A stretch of DNA of 64,000 nt from Halorubrum aquaticum (GCF_900113615.1 NZ_FOPZ01000004.1:124001-188000); one strand, 5' to 3'; shown: positions 18,688-27,380, numbered from the stretch's first letter. Made by a program: numbers and translations. The notes: a model not told the origin generated them from the letters alone.

Positions 18688-19130
18688 CTGCCGGCTGCGA
18701 GGACGAGACAAGGAGTTCGATCTCCGGTGGGCCTATCGATTTCGACCGGATAGAGGTCATTCGGGAGCGTCTCGCGACGGATGATCGGTTCACCGAAGTT
18801 GATGACCAGCCTGGCTTCGCGCCCGAACGACTGGTCTGTCAGTACAATAGGCAACTCTACCCTAACCGGGTTCGGAGTGCCCGGTTAGAGATTGTCTGGT
18901 TCGAAAACGGGGACTTCTCGCTCCACTATCACGAAACCCACGAGACGGGGGCGTTCGATCACCGGTGGGATAGACATCCGTCTGGTCACAACGCTCGCGA
19001 CCACGTCCATCCGGGACCAGAGGCCCCAACTCCCGGCAACGATACGACACACCCGACCGACTGGCGTGACGTTCTCTCGACGGTGCTTTCGGAGATCGAA
19101 GACCGCCAGCGTGGCTTCTGGACCCGGTAG
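18684..19130 (+). CDS. TumE-like (DUF6516-like) putative toxin, copy B
   Basis: 148 residues. The start overlaps the upstream stop (ATGA at 18684-18687). The core reads ARLEIVWFENGDFSLHYHET, then HRWDRHPSGHNARDHVHP (about 97-113), the same motif as copy A at 15582-16019. The two operons diverge considerably in sequence but keep gene order and overlap, so they are old paralogs or independent acquisitions. Expected role: toxin held in check by the HTH partner. Confidence 0.65.
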   Translation: MTAGCEDETRSSISGGPIDFDRIEVIRERLATDDRFTEVDDQPGFAPERLVCQYNRQLYPNRVRSARLEIVWFENGDFSLHYHETHETGAFDHRWDRHPSGHNARDHVHPGPEAPTPGNDTTHPTDWRDVLSTVLSEIEDRQRGFWTR

Positions 19131-19267
19131 TCCCGTCGATGGGGTTCGGTGATCGGTGTGCGGCGTCTCCCGCATGGACGCGGCCAGATAGGACGAGGCC
19201 GCCTCGATCGTCCCCTGACCGCGCCAAGCACCGCAGGAACGAGGCCATCGACACGCTCTTCTCATAC

Positions 19268-19759
19268 CTAGCTGCGATACGGAAGCGTGGTGACGTCGAA
19301 GGCATCGTAGTGACGATCGAACGTGAGCACGTGATCGACGTCCAGTTCGTCCATGTGTGCGGCGACGACGAAATCAGTGAACGACGCGTCCAGATCCGTC
19401 CACTCGGTGAACGTCGCTTTGGCGTCGGTGAAGACGCTCTCGGAGACGGTTTCGAACCGATAGAGGGAACTCTCGTCGAGCGTTGTCAGGAACGAGACGG
19501 CGTTCGTCATCGACGCCTGTTTCTTCAGCCGGGTGGCCGCCTCATCGACGATGTGGTCGTTGACGATGAGTCGTCGATAAGGGAGATCACCGTCACGAAG
19601 GAAGGTCATGAACGCTCGCGAGACGGCGTGCATCTGGTCGCGAGGATTGAACAGCGCGTAGAGAAACTTCGGGCCGATGACGATCCGATGTCGGACGTGC
19701 CCCGGCCGGAAGTGTTCGGCTGTCACGGTACCGATAGGCGTCTCGACTGGCTCTGCCAT
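19268..19759 (-). CDS. PIN-domain toxin (VapC-like)
   Basis: 163 residues from the ATG at 19759, which overlaps the antitoxin stop by one base (TAATG). PIN acidic residues are visible: Asp of LIVNDHIVDEAA (with Glu next to it, about 75-80), Asp of DASFTDFVVAAHM (about 130) and Asp of HVLTFDRHYDAF (about 148). These would hold the metal ion of an RNase. Fragments of the same gene family lie at 13595-13696 and 17932-18066. Confidence 0.8.
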   Translation of the reverse strand: MAEPVETPIGTVTAEHFRPGHVRHRIVIGPKFLYALFNPRDQMHAVSRAFMTFLRDGDLPYRRLIVNDHIVDEAATRLKKQASMTNAVSFLTTLDESSLYRFETVSESVFTDAKATFTEWTDLDASFTDFVVAAHMDELDVDHVLTFDRHYDAFDVTTLPYRS

Positions 19760-20070
19760 TATCGAGACTGCCCAGGAGCGTCGGCGAGCGTGAACGATTC
19801 GTCGCTTCCGTCCCACTCGTCGATGAGATCCGTTTCAGTGCGGGCGTCGGTCTCAGCCGACTCCGGCAAGGAGTCCTCCTCGAGGGTCTCGAGAACGGTG
19901 AACGCCTGATCGTTTGGGTCCGCTCGCTGCTGTCGATCGATCCATTCGACCAGCGCCTCGCGTCCGGCCTCCTTGAGTGACAGTCCGTGTTCGTCCGCGA
20001 ACGCTCGGAATCGTTCGTATTCGTCCGCGTCGAGCTCGGTTTGAACGTGCTTGGTGTCGTTACGGCTCAT
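19759..20070 (-). CDS. VapB-like antitoxin
   Basis: 103 residues. The N-terminal half resembles a ribbon-helix-helix-type DNA-binding segment (HVQTELDADEYERFRAFADEHGLSLKEAGREALVEWID) and the acidic C-terminal half is likely disordered until it binds the toxin. Its stop overlaps the start of the PIN gene. An AT-rich TATATAATG-like sequence lies about 40 bases upstream of the ATG (near 20108). Confidence 0.8.
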   Translation of the reverse strand: MSRNDTKHVQTELDADEYERFRAFADEHGLSLKEAGREALVEWIDRQQRADPNDQAFTVLETLEEDSLPESAETDARTETDLIDEWDGSDESFTLADAPGQSR

Positions 20071-20359
20071 GAGAGTCGATCGCCGCTCTCAGATAGCGTC
20101 TCATGAGATATATAATGATCGCATGAATAGGTACATGACATCAGTCGGCGGAGTTTGAGTCGATCGAGTCGAGGCCGGGCTCGACGACGAACGATACCGA
20201 CGAATCGCCGGTAGCTAGCAATGTTTTAGACCGAGGAGTTGGCTCTGATCGGTGAGATCGACGAATGGCGAGACGAACTCGTCCAGTACAGACTGGACCA
20301 GTTGACCGGTGACCCCTCGAACCCGAACGATCAACGGCGTTCGAAATATCCGTTTCGGT
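20071..20359. other. Intergenic region without clear gene
   Basis: Contains the promoter of the VapB-like gene at its left end. The rest has GC-rich, coding-like composition in short stretches but no frame I can defend; it may be decayed coding DNA. Confidence 0.25.
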
Positions 20360-20500
20360 ATGGCCACGGAGGACAGGACGGAAACAGCATCTCCGCTCGA
20401 TGAGGTGATAGAGGACATCCGGCGGGAACTGGTCCGGCGGGTGGCGGCGGACGACCGAGATTCGAACCGGAACATGTACGACGCGCTCAAAAACGAGTGA
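20360..20500 (+). CDS. Small acidic protein, 46 residues
   Basis: The frame from the ATG at 20360 has good haloarchaeal codon bias and gives a helical peptide (SPLDEVIEDIRRELVRRVAA) ending DALKNE. The upstream in-frame ATG at 20309 would add 17 less convincing residues. Could be a small regulator or the tail of a lost gene. Confidence 0.4.
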   Translation: MATEDRTETASPLDEVIEDIRRELVRRVAADDRDSNRNMYDALKNE

Positions 20501-20563
20501 TAAATATCTACGACCCCTTGGATATATATTTTCCCAGAGCATAGAGGAAAATAAAAACTGCCG

Positions 20564-20686
20564 TTAGAATTCAGACTCGAATTCTTCCTTATCAGGCAGC
20601 ATATCGAGTGCTTCCTCGGCAGAAACGGCTTCTGAGGACTCGTCACTGTCCTCGTCTCCGTTTTCGCCAACTTTGGGGGCAGACAT
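20564..20686 (-). CDS. Small acidic protein, 40 residues
   Basis: A complete 40-codon frame with ATG at 20684-20686 (minus strand) and TAA at 20564. It starts MSAPKVGENGDEDSDESSEA and ends EEFESEF, with about one third acidic residues and no cysteines. Too short for most gene finders. Function unknown. Confidence 0.45.
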   Translation of the reverse strand: MSAPKVGENGDEDSDESSEAVSAEEALDMLPDKEEFESEF

Positions 20687-20819
20687 ACTATCTGTTTATC
20701 GGTGTGGCGGTGAAACCGCCTCGGTGTACGTCATGCTACAACGTGACGCTACATAAATATCCGCATCAGCGTCAGAACGTGGTCTGTAGAGGACTTGTCG
20801 GATTCACTCCCGCCGTAAA

Positions 20820-21002
20820 CAGTAGTTGCCGAACCTTGAGTTGAGTGTCGCTGACTACCAACAGATCGTGTGGTCTCCGGTAGTTTTCCCGGAGACTAGT
20901 GGAATCATTTATATGCGCATTCATACCGGGGTAGCCATTAACATTCCTTTCAACCCGAGTAACAAGAATTAATCACAGAAGGAATTGATTCGGCAACTAC
21001 TG
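20820..21002. mobile_element. 183-bp MITE, copy 2
   Basis: Same length and ends as the element at 15327-15509 (CAGTAGTTGCCGAA inverted repeats), with target duplication TAAA at 20816-20819 and 21003-21006. Both copies contain the internal palindrome TCTCCGGTAGTTTTCCCGGAGA and a TTTATATGCGCATTCATA segment. Only about nine substitutions separate the two, so the transpositions are fairly recent. Confidence 0.85.
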
Positions 21003-21325
21003 TAAACGCCGGGATTCTCTCCTCGAAGAAAGATAGCAACGAACCCGAACGCGCCGAAGCCGATACGATTCGGGCTTTAGAACCCGATCGACCGGACAAC
21101 AGTGGTACTTAACCGCCATTGTGACGAGACGGAGGTCCCGAGTTCGGTGACGCCAGCCCCCAGACTGTCGACGAAGCGCTCCCTCTGGAGTGATCGCTAG
21201 CCAGACCCATAGTGTCCTGATCGCGATAGACGCCACGATCGGCCGGATCACGGGTTTCAAGCCGCTTCTCGTCCATTTCCTGGTATGAGAATCGTGTAGG
21301 ATCGCGAGCACAGTAACGGTGGGCC

Positions 21326-21368
21326 GACCATCGAGGAACTCGACAGCGCTGTGGAGGAAATCCCGTGA
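21326..21368 (+). repeat. Copy of the last codons of the deoxyribosyltransferase-like gene
   Basis: Forty-three bases ending in a TGA match the end of the gene at 17292-17924 (17884-17926) at 38 of 43 positions. In frame, both read T-x-EELD-x-x-VEEIP and stop. The rest of the gene is missing. Between the two tails are the HTH/TumE and PIN toxin-antitoxin modules. Confidence 0.55.
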
Positions 21369-21561
21369 CAGGCTCTTCGACTACAGTAGTCTGGACTACG
21401 AGGCAGTACGACTCCGAATTGATCGCGTAAGCGACACCACCGATCGCTCTTGTGGTTTCTTGCCGTACCTCACGGCGTCGCCACATTAACTCACAGACCA
21501 GCCAGCAGATCACACAAGAACTCACGATTTGATGCGTTTTGCGGGCTTTTATACACTACAT

Positions 21562-21585
21562 TCAATTAGGGGGTCAATTAGTGGG
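21562..21585. repeat. Tandem 12-base repeat
   Basis: TCAATTAGGGGG is followed directly by TCAATTAGTGGG. It lies in an AT-rich, gene-free stretch. Iteron-like, but two units alone are weak evidence for any role. Confidence 0.4.
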
Positions 21586-21662
21586 ACAAAACTTACGACG
21601 AACTTAGATGAGTGGTATATCGATAAAAATCGCATGACGTGAGGGAGTTAGCGGATTCAGAT

Positions 21663-22420
21663 ACGACTGATAATAGTAATAATAAGAACCAACTCACTAC
21701 GGCTGTGAGCCCAGTATCGACACCTCCCGGCCCGGAGGCAAGAAAATTCACATCGGGATAGCAGTGTCGAGGACTCCTGGCGACACAGTACGCAAACCCA
21801 AGACAGAGGCACCCAAGTTCAGCCTAACAAGGTGGAGCCTCCAACCCTACAGAGCGAGTGTAGGAGCGAGGAAGATAAGGGAGTTCACTTCTCGTTTCGG
21901 CGTTGACCCACTAGCAAGCCAGAAGAATTCACCTCGGAGTCACTCCACGAACCCTCTCTGCTGCGCTGTCGAAGCGGTGGACGGACAGGACTGGCGATCC
22001 CCATGTCTGGGAAAACTGCTCGTCTACTGGAGAGATACTCTCATATTTCATATATTTTCTCGAGTCGCGTCAGCCCCCCAATTTTGACTCGGTTTCTCAC
22101 CTCAGCATCGGCTGGAGGATCTCCAGATTTTGAGGCCAGAAGATATCTGTTCGGTTTCATCGAATATCCGCTCGCCGATCCAACTATCGGTGTTACTACG
22201 GCAGTGAGGAAGAAGTGAATCACAACAGAACAGAGGCTACGCGACACACAAGAACCTATTAGATAGCATATACTACAACTCCAGTTAGATATCCGATAGA
22301 GATGGATCGATTCTATCTCTGAGCGAAGAACTCGGGGTTGTTCTGGCTCCGTCCTGAGAGTGGTTCCGCTGGTCTCTGATCACCCGTTGGTTGGGGGTTA
22401 TTATTACTATTATCAGTCGT
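21663..22420. repeat. Gene-poor block bounded by a 23-bp perfect inverted repeat
   Basis: ACGACTGATAATAGTAATAA plus three more bases (21663-21685) recurs in inverted orientation at 22398-22420. The 712 bases between hold no convincing gene. The + frame at 21764-22087 has poor composition. There is a possible stem-loop, CCTACA/TGTAGG, near 21846-21866. No flanking target duplication is obvious. This could be the ends of an unknown non-autonomous element, a paired regulator site, or an origin-like region. Just outside, 22460-22520 holds several CCCCTCATT-like units. Confidence 0.5.
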
Positions 22421-22665
22421 CTCGGTGACCCCATCATGTCGTTCACGTCTTGCGATTAGACCCTCTCATTACCCCCTCATTCCCCTCATTTTTATTCAAC
22501 CCCGCTCATCGATCCCACTCATCCACGATCTGGGCTTATTGACGACTTGATCCGACACAGAGTCAGCGGATGAGTAGCTGAAGAGATGCGATCTGTAGAG
22601 AGTCAACAATTAGACAATAATGAGCGTGCCACGAGCAAGGACCACACACGTAGGGCTATCCGAGC
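22421..22665. other. Intergenic region with pyrimidine-rich CCCTCATT repeats
   Basis: At about 22463-22525 the plus strand shows CCTCATT, CCCCTCATT, CCCCTCATT, CGCTCATC and CACTCATC units in close succession. No gene. It is immediately downstream of the convergent end of the gene at 22666. Confidence 0.3.
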
Positions 22666-24657
22666 CTATCCCCCTGACGTCTCGAACGGGTATCGCCACG
22701 TTCGACCCGGGAGCTCATCGACATGAAGATCTGACAGGCTTCCGGGAAATTGGCTCTTCAAATTGTGCGCGAACGACCCCGATATCGGCTCTTCAGATTG
22801 GTGGCGAAGCCACGCAACAAACTCGGCTTCGACGGCCGAAACAGCGAGTGACTTCTCAGAATCTGAGACAGTATAGATAGCGAAGAAGTCGGCCGCGGCA
22901 GCCTGATCCCGGGTGGGTAACTGCGGGCAATCCCACGAGGCTTGCTGCTGATATTCTCGCAGGGCACTCGCTTCCTGAGTGAGGACCGTGACGAACTCGA
23001 GGCCGGCGGCAAGCCAGGTAGGGACGGCTGGGCGGCGAACAAACGCACACGCCTCGAAAAACGCGTCGCGGGTGGCATACGAAAGCTGGTTGTCGCCAGC
23101 AGCGGTCCGGACAAGAATCTCATCGTCCTGTTGGTATGCTCGCGGGAAGTCCGAGACAAGTGTACTGAACGATCCATCGCGAGATCGGCTCAGTACCGCG
23201 TTCCCCTTGTGGTGGTACACTACCACTCCGTCTGGAGTGAGCGTCCACTCGGTGTTGGCTGTCCGTTCTCGAACGGCCGTGGCGATGTCTTCACGAAGGG
23301 GTGTCGATCGTTCGTACAATCGCGTGCCAGCGGCGGTGATCTCGAACGGTTGTTGGAGACAGTGCCGTGCGCGAGCAGCGACTTCGGTTGCGTCTGTGAA
23401 GACCGTGAGCCGATCAGTTGTCGACGACTGATGGACGTCAGCGGCGACCGCAATCAGGTCGCCACGCACGAACTGTGGATCGGTCACAATGACACAGCGA
23501 TGTGTCCGGTCTGGGTACACCGCGGTGAACTCCTCGAACGGACTGGAGTGGTCGTCGGTGATGTTCCCACCCTGTTCACGGGCCCACTCGAGAGCGGTTC
23601 GACCAAACGAGGATTCAATCTCGAGTTCCGCAGCGGTCGGAATGGGAGCCGATGGCGGCGGCGACGCTGCCGGCGGCGTTGGCTTCCGCAGGGTGTACTG
23701 AGGGGTAATCCGTGGTGGTGCGCGACCGAAAGTGTCCCACGGCGAGACGTGGTACGTTTGTTCTCGCAGCCCACAAAATGCTGGTAAGAGTTCTGTATCG
23801 AGCCGAATCCACGGAAGTACGCCATGTTGGGCGTACGTCGACGTGAGTGGGGCCGCAGGTGGGTGGTCAGAGAACAACGCCGCATACTCTGTTGGGGTCC
23901 GTGAGAGCGTGCGAGCAGACGCAATCGTCGAGATTTTTGTAGTCGCCCCGTGCTCGTGTGTCACCATCGGGGCGGGTGGCCCAGACACGCGGGGTTCTGT
24001 GTGGAGTTCCCAGCCGTGATCGAAGATGAGCTCACGGTTCGTCGTGAGATTGAATGCGTCGAAGGGGGCTGTCATATCAGGCGCGTCCTGATGATAGTGG
24101 GCGTCACCCGCAGCCGTGTGGGTGGCCACCTCAGGTGAGAAATCTGCGATGCGGAGGCTCACTTCAACACACTCACTCTCGAATCGACCGACGACGAGTT
24201 GGATCGCATGTGGGCGAATACCGGCGGCGATCTCGAGGAGTTGTTCGACTGGTGTTGGCGTCGATGTCCGGGCGCGCTCGACTGGGTGATCGCGTGTTGT
24301 GAGCAGTCGGTGGACGGGCACGGGGGTGTTGCCGAGTGGTGCTGGGTCGACCTCGACAATTGAGATGCCAACGTCGAGTGGGAGTTCATCGTTGGCAATG
24401 CTGGCGAGCCTCTCAGTGCTCTCAGTGGAGTGTGTGGTCGGTCGCGAGCGGAGCAGATACCGCTCACGATGGTGTCCAGAGACCGCGAGCAACGTGACAG
24501 TGTTGAGGTGTTCGTCGAAAAGCGCCCGATAGATCACCCGCGCGAGGAGTCGTGAGATGGGCGTCCCGTGGTATCCAGCTGGTGACTTGCTCGTGGTGAC
24601 GAACTCGACAGCAGCCCACGGCGCAGCGGGATGACTCCCCGTTGTGATGTGTTTCAT
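22666..24657 (-). CDS. Large unknown protein, degenerate partner of the nuclease-like protein upstream
   Basis: 663 residues, start overlapping the upstream stop (ATGA at 24654-24657). It looks like a full-length paralog of the 794-residue protein. Both share PLGNTPV (about residue 110 here), an LPxxxGL...PWxxxGRxxPR segment (about 300-325), a middle nuclease-like region and a C-terminal winged-helix-like part. Here the middle region reads VYPDRTHRC...LIAVAADVHQ, so the Glu and Lys expected in a PD-(D/E)XK site are absent. The last 75 residues (EAEFVAWLRHQSEEPISGSF...RTWRYPF) resemble the winged helix at the C-terminus of phage/plasmid primases, which suggests DNA binding. No Walker motifs. 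Not a family I can name. Confidence 0.6.
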   Translation of the reverse strand: MKHITTGSHPAAPWAAVEFVTTSKSPAGYHGTPISRLLARVIYRALFDEHLNTVTLLAVSGHHRERYLLRSRPTTHSTESTERLASIANDELPLDVGISIVEVDPAPLGNTPVPVHRLLTTRDHPVERARTSTPTPVEQLLEIAAGIRPHAIQLVVGRFESECVEVSLRIADFSPEVATHTAAGDAHYHQDAPDMTAPFDAFNLTTNRELIFDHGWELHTEPRVSGPPAPMVTHEHGATTKISTIASARTLSRTPTEYAALFSDHPPAAPLTSTYAQHGVLPWIRLDTELLPAFCGLREQTYHVSPWDTFGRAPPRITPQYTLRKPTPPAASPPPSAPIPTAAELEIESSFGRTALEWAREQGGNITDDHSSPFEEFTAVYPDRTHRCVIVTDPQFVRGDLIAVAADVHQSSTTDRLTVFTDATEVAARARHCLQQPFEITAAGTRLYERSTPLREDIATAVRERTANTEWTLTPDGVVVYHHKGNAVLSRSRDGSFSTLVSDFPRAYQQDDEILVRTAAGDNQLSYATRDAFFEACAFVRRPAVPTWLAAGLEFVTVLTQEASALREYQQQASWDCPQLPTRDQAAAADFFAIYTVSDSEKSLAVSAVEAEFVAWLRHQSEEPISGSFAHNLKSQFPGSLSDLHVDELPGRTWRYPFETSGG

Positions 24658-27038
24658 TCCGCCTCGTCTGTGTCGATCTCGACGTCGGCCACCGACGTCT
24701 CTGTGAGTGTTTCGGTGAGGTCGGTGAGTCCCTCTTCAACGCCCGGGCGATGGGGCGTGTCGATCTCTGGGGGGATGACCCAGTCGTATTCCGGGTAGTG
24801 CGGATTGCGGTTGTTGGTGCCGCCTTTCTTTGCGTCTTTGATCTCGTCGGGGAGCGCTTGGACGATGATCGATCCCGGTGGGGTGTCGTGTGTTGAGGAA
24901 GCTGTGTAGTAGTGTTGGGCCCACGTTTGGAGTGCTCCCGACGAGATGCGCGCGTCTTCGCGCTCACAGATGAGCTGATCAGTGAACGCTTCGAGACAGC
25001 CACGGTGTCGATTCATCTTGCCGACGCTGTCAGGCGTATCCCAGCTTGGAGGGTCGAAGTAGACGTCAATACCACCCTCTTCGGTACGGTACGCAACTGT
25101 CGCGAAATGAAGGTAGTTACCACAAATGGGAATGTGTGGGAGGCTGATCTTCGTCCACTCTGAAGTGAACGTCTCTGGGGTATTGTACTCCGCAATGACA
25201 GTGCCATCTTCTTCTTCGACGCGGTGGACGCCGTCGACCTCCTGGTAGAAGTGGGTGTCCCACGAGAACTCACCGACATCGCCGCCGGGTGCGCCGCCCG
25301 CGATACGCTCGCCGTTGACGCGAGCGACAAGCCGATCGCGACCAAACAGCTCCCAGGTGGTTGTGACACTGCCTTTCAACACCGGAATGCGGTCATCGGG
25401 ACACCGCACTGGCCTTGTACGGTTGTACAGCCGAACACCGCAATCATCTCGGTCTGAGAGGTCGTCGTTGTACGGCTGACTGAGGTGGGTAAAGCCCCGT
25501 TTTGCGTTTTTTCGTGAGGTATAGACGAAGATGACGTGGCGACCCATGGCGTAGGCGCGGTCAGCGTTGACGAGTGTGGTCGACGCCTTTGTGTTGTTCT
25601 TATATTCAGCCTCAACAGAGACGTATGAATCGTCAACAGTCAGTGGGATGGTACTGATCGCACCGGTCTCTGTGTGGAGTTCGATATCCGGCAGCGACTT
25701 TGAGTTCTGGGTGATTTCGTAGATCTCATCGCCGCCTTCGGTGAAAATGTCAATAATCGACTGGACGTGTCCCTGGTGTCCAGGGCTGCCGATGTTTTGT
25801 ACTGACTCATCGGGGACAGGGATGAACTCATCATCTTCGCCGTAGTTTGGCGCCGTTGAGCCGTATGTACTGAGTATCTCTTCTGTGAAGAATCTGGGCG
25901 CATCACGACCTGGAACGACCGCCCACGGGTTGGTCTTCCAGCGTGACCGAACAAGGCCCGTGAGTTGTGGCAAGAACGGTCCCGAGATTGAGAATCGGGC
26001 ATAGCGGTTGAGCTCATCTTCGAGCAGTGAGTCCCACGTTGCGTTCGCAGACAACATATGCCAGTAATCGGATTTGCCAAGCACGATGTCTTTCACTTTG
26101 TTCGCTTCACGCCGTGCCCGCGCTTTTGATTTGCGCGCTGTTACCATCTCGTCAGTGTAGCTTGCGCTAGCTACGGGCTTACCATTGATTTTCTCGGTGT
26201 ACTCAGTCTCCCAGTACCGGTCAGTGAGTCCCCGAAAGTTAGACGTGAAGTTGTACTTGCTGAACGTCGTCGCCAGATCAAATGGGTGGCCGCGTTCAGC
26301 GATCTCGGCGAAGCCCTCTTTGCCAGTAAAGACGAACTGGGGTGGATACGTCGCAAGTCGAACGGTGGCAGTGTACTGGCCGTGCTCTGCTGGTGTAAAG
26401 ATTGTTTGATACAAGAATGCTACTGAGTGCTCACGCAGTGTCTCAAACGTCGTCGCTAGCACGTCGACACCGCTCGTGCCAACGGGATTGACCACGTGGG
26501 TGTTCTTGAGATGAAGCCGAGACGCGTTGACTGGGGTGTTACCGAGTGGAGAGAGGTCAAGGGTCCCACGTTCGACGGTACATTCTTCAGGAACGTATTT
26601 TTGGATCGCTTTGGTGATTTTGTTGACGCCCGGCAGATGGGTCCTGTCTATGAAATCGTCGATCGTACTCTGGTTGATACTTCGGCCGTCGTTTCGTTTT
26701 GGCTCGATGCTTAAGATGAGTTCCAAGCCAACCGGGCCGGGGAACTGGAGCACTTCGAACTGTTTGATTCCACCGGCGGTTTCCTTGCGGACTTCTTCGA
26801 TGACTTGGGTGATACACCCGCGGATGTAGTCGGGGAGCGTTTCGAACTCGTCTTTGATGATGGGGAGTCGAATTCGAAAGGCCGAGCGTCGTTGGGGTTT
26901 GTCTTTGGATGGCTCGAATCGGGCGCGTGTGCTGGGCTCGAACTTCTCGTCTGGAAGCGTGTCTGGGGTTGCGGAGTCTTCCTGGTCATCTTCAGCGCGG
27001 TTGTCTTCGGTTTGGGGGGATTCTGGGGTTGCGGCCAT
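24654..27038 (-). CDS. Large unknown protein with PD-(D/E)XK nuclease-like site
   Basis: 794 residues, first gene of a two-gene operon. The N-terminal 50 residues are acidic and probably disordered. A shared N-terminal region follows, with LSPLGNTPVNASRLHL (about 165-180) and VAFLYQTIFTP, which distantly recalls the non-ATPase part of HerA/VirB4-like proteins. At about 450-480, KSLPDIELHT followed by VSVEAEYKN fits a PD-(D/E)XK metal-nuclease site (Asp ~451, Glu ~475/477, Lys ~479). The C-terminal part has a primase-tail-like winged helix. No ATPase motif is present. Family unknown to me; a DNA-processing or defence role is inference. Confidence 0.6.
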   Translation of the reverse strand: MAATPESPQTEDNRAEDDQEDSATPDTLPDEKFEPSTRARFEPSKDKPQRRSAFRIRLPIIKDEFETLPDYIRGCITQVIEEVRKETAGGIKQFEVLQFPGPVGLELILSIEPKRNDGRSINQSTIDDFIDRTHLPGVNKITKAIQKYVPEECTVERGTLDLSPLGNTPVNASRLHLKNTHVVNPVGTSGVDVLATTFETLREHSVAFLYQTIFTPAEHGQYTATVRLATYPPQFVFTGKEGFAEIAERGHPFDLATTFSKYNFTSNFRGLTDRYWETEYTEKINGKPVASASYTDEMVTARKSKARARREANKVKDIVLGKSDYWHMLSANATWDSLLEDELNRYARFSISGPFLPQLTGLVRSRWKTNPWAVVPGRDAPRFFTEEILSTYGSTAPNYGEDDEFIPVPDESVQNIGSPGHQGHVQSIIDIFTEGGDEIYEITQNSKSLPDIELHTETGAISTIPLTVDDSYVSVEAEYKNNTKASTTLVNADRAYAMGRHVIFVYTSRKNAKRGFTHLSQPYNDDLSDRDDCGVRLYNRTRPVRCPDDRIPVLKGSVTTTWELFGRDRLVARVNGERIAGGAPGGDVGEFSWDTHFYQEVDGVHRVEEEDGTVIAEYNTPETFTSEWTKISLPHIPICGNYLHFATVAYRTEEGGIDVYFDPPSWDTPDSVGKMNRHRGCLEAFTDQLICEREDARISSGALQTWAQHYYTASSTHDTPPGSIIVQALPDEIKDAKKGGTNNRNPHYPEYDWVIPPEIDTPHRPGVEEGLTDLTETLTETSVADVEIDTDEAE

Positions 27039-27380
27039 TTAGCGGGAGAGCGGGAGGGCGTGGTCACTTGGGGTGGCGGTTCGGGATGTGGGGTGTGGGG
27101 TTCGTCGTGGTTGGCTCACGGTGAGTATGTGTTGGGTGGTCAGCGGGGTCGGTGCGGTTGGTGTGTTCGTGTCGAATGAAGTATGAGAATTAATTGTTGT
27201 TCTCAAAATATCGGGAGTGAGAAACAGAGTGGGATGTGGGTGATAACAATACGGATTCTGAGGGATCTATCGCTGACACCTCGAAGTTGAGCCCACAGAG
27301 AAAGCGGTCTGGTTCAGTCAGAACCACCATCGCTGATTTTGGTAGAAACATTAACTAGGTTGTAGTCGCAACCAGATTGT
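27039..27380. promoter_or_regulatory. Divergent promoter region
   Basis: Separates the nuclease-like operon (minus) from vapBC (plus). The left half is G-rich. The AT-rich run GAATTAATTGTTGTTCTC near 27189 could be the operon promoter. GGTTCAGTCAGAACC at 27311-27325 is a 5-bp inverted repeat that may be an operator for the VapB-like regulator. No gene is seen. Confidence 0.35.

Noticed and set aside
15327-21002. Composite transposon formed by the two MITE copies
   Set aside because: Each copy has its own 4-bp duplication, and there is no outer duplication around the whole 5.7-kb segment, so they inserted separately.
21726-21960. Structured RNA such as RNase P or SRP RNA
   Set aside because: Several short stems can be drawn, but the conserved core motifs of these RNAs are not visible and the setting is accessory DNA.
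21764-22087. 107-residue frame inside the inverted-repeat island
   Set aside because: Composition and codon use are unlike haloarchaeal genes (many Arg, Ser and rare codons); no domain is recognisable.
22463-22525. CRISPR-like array of CCCTCATT units
   Set aside because: Units are too short, unevenly spaced and lack distinct spacers; no cas gene is nearby.
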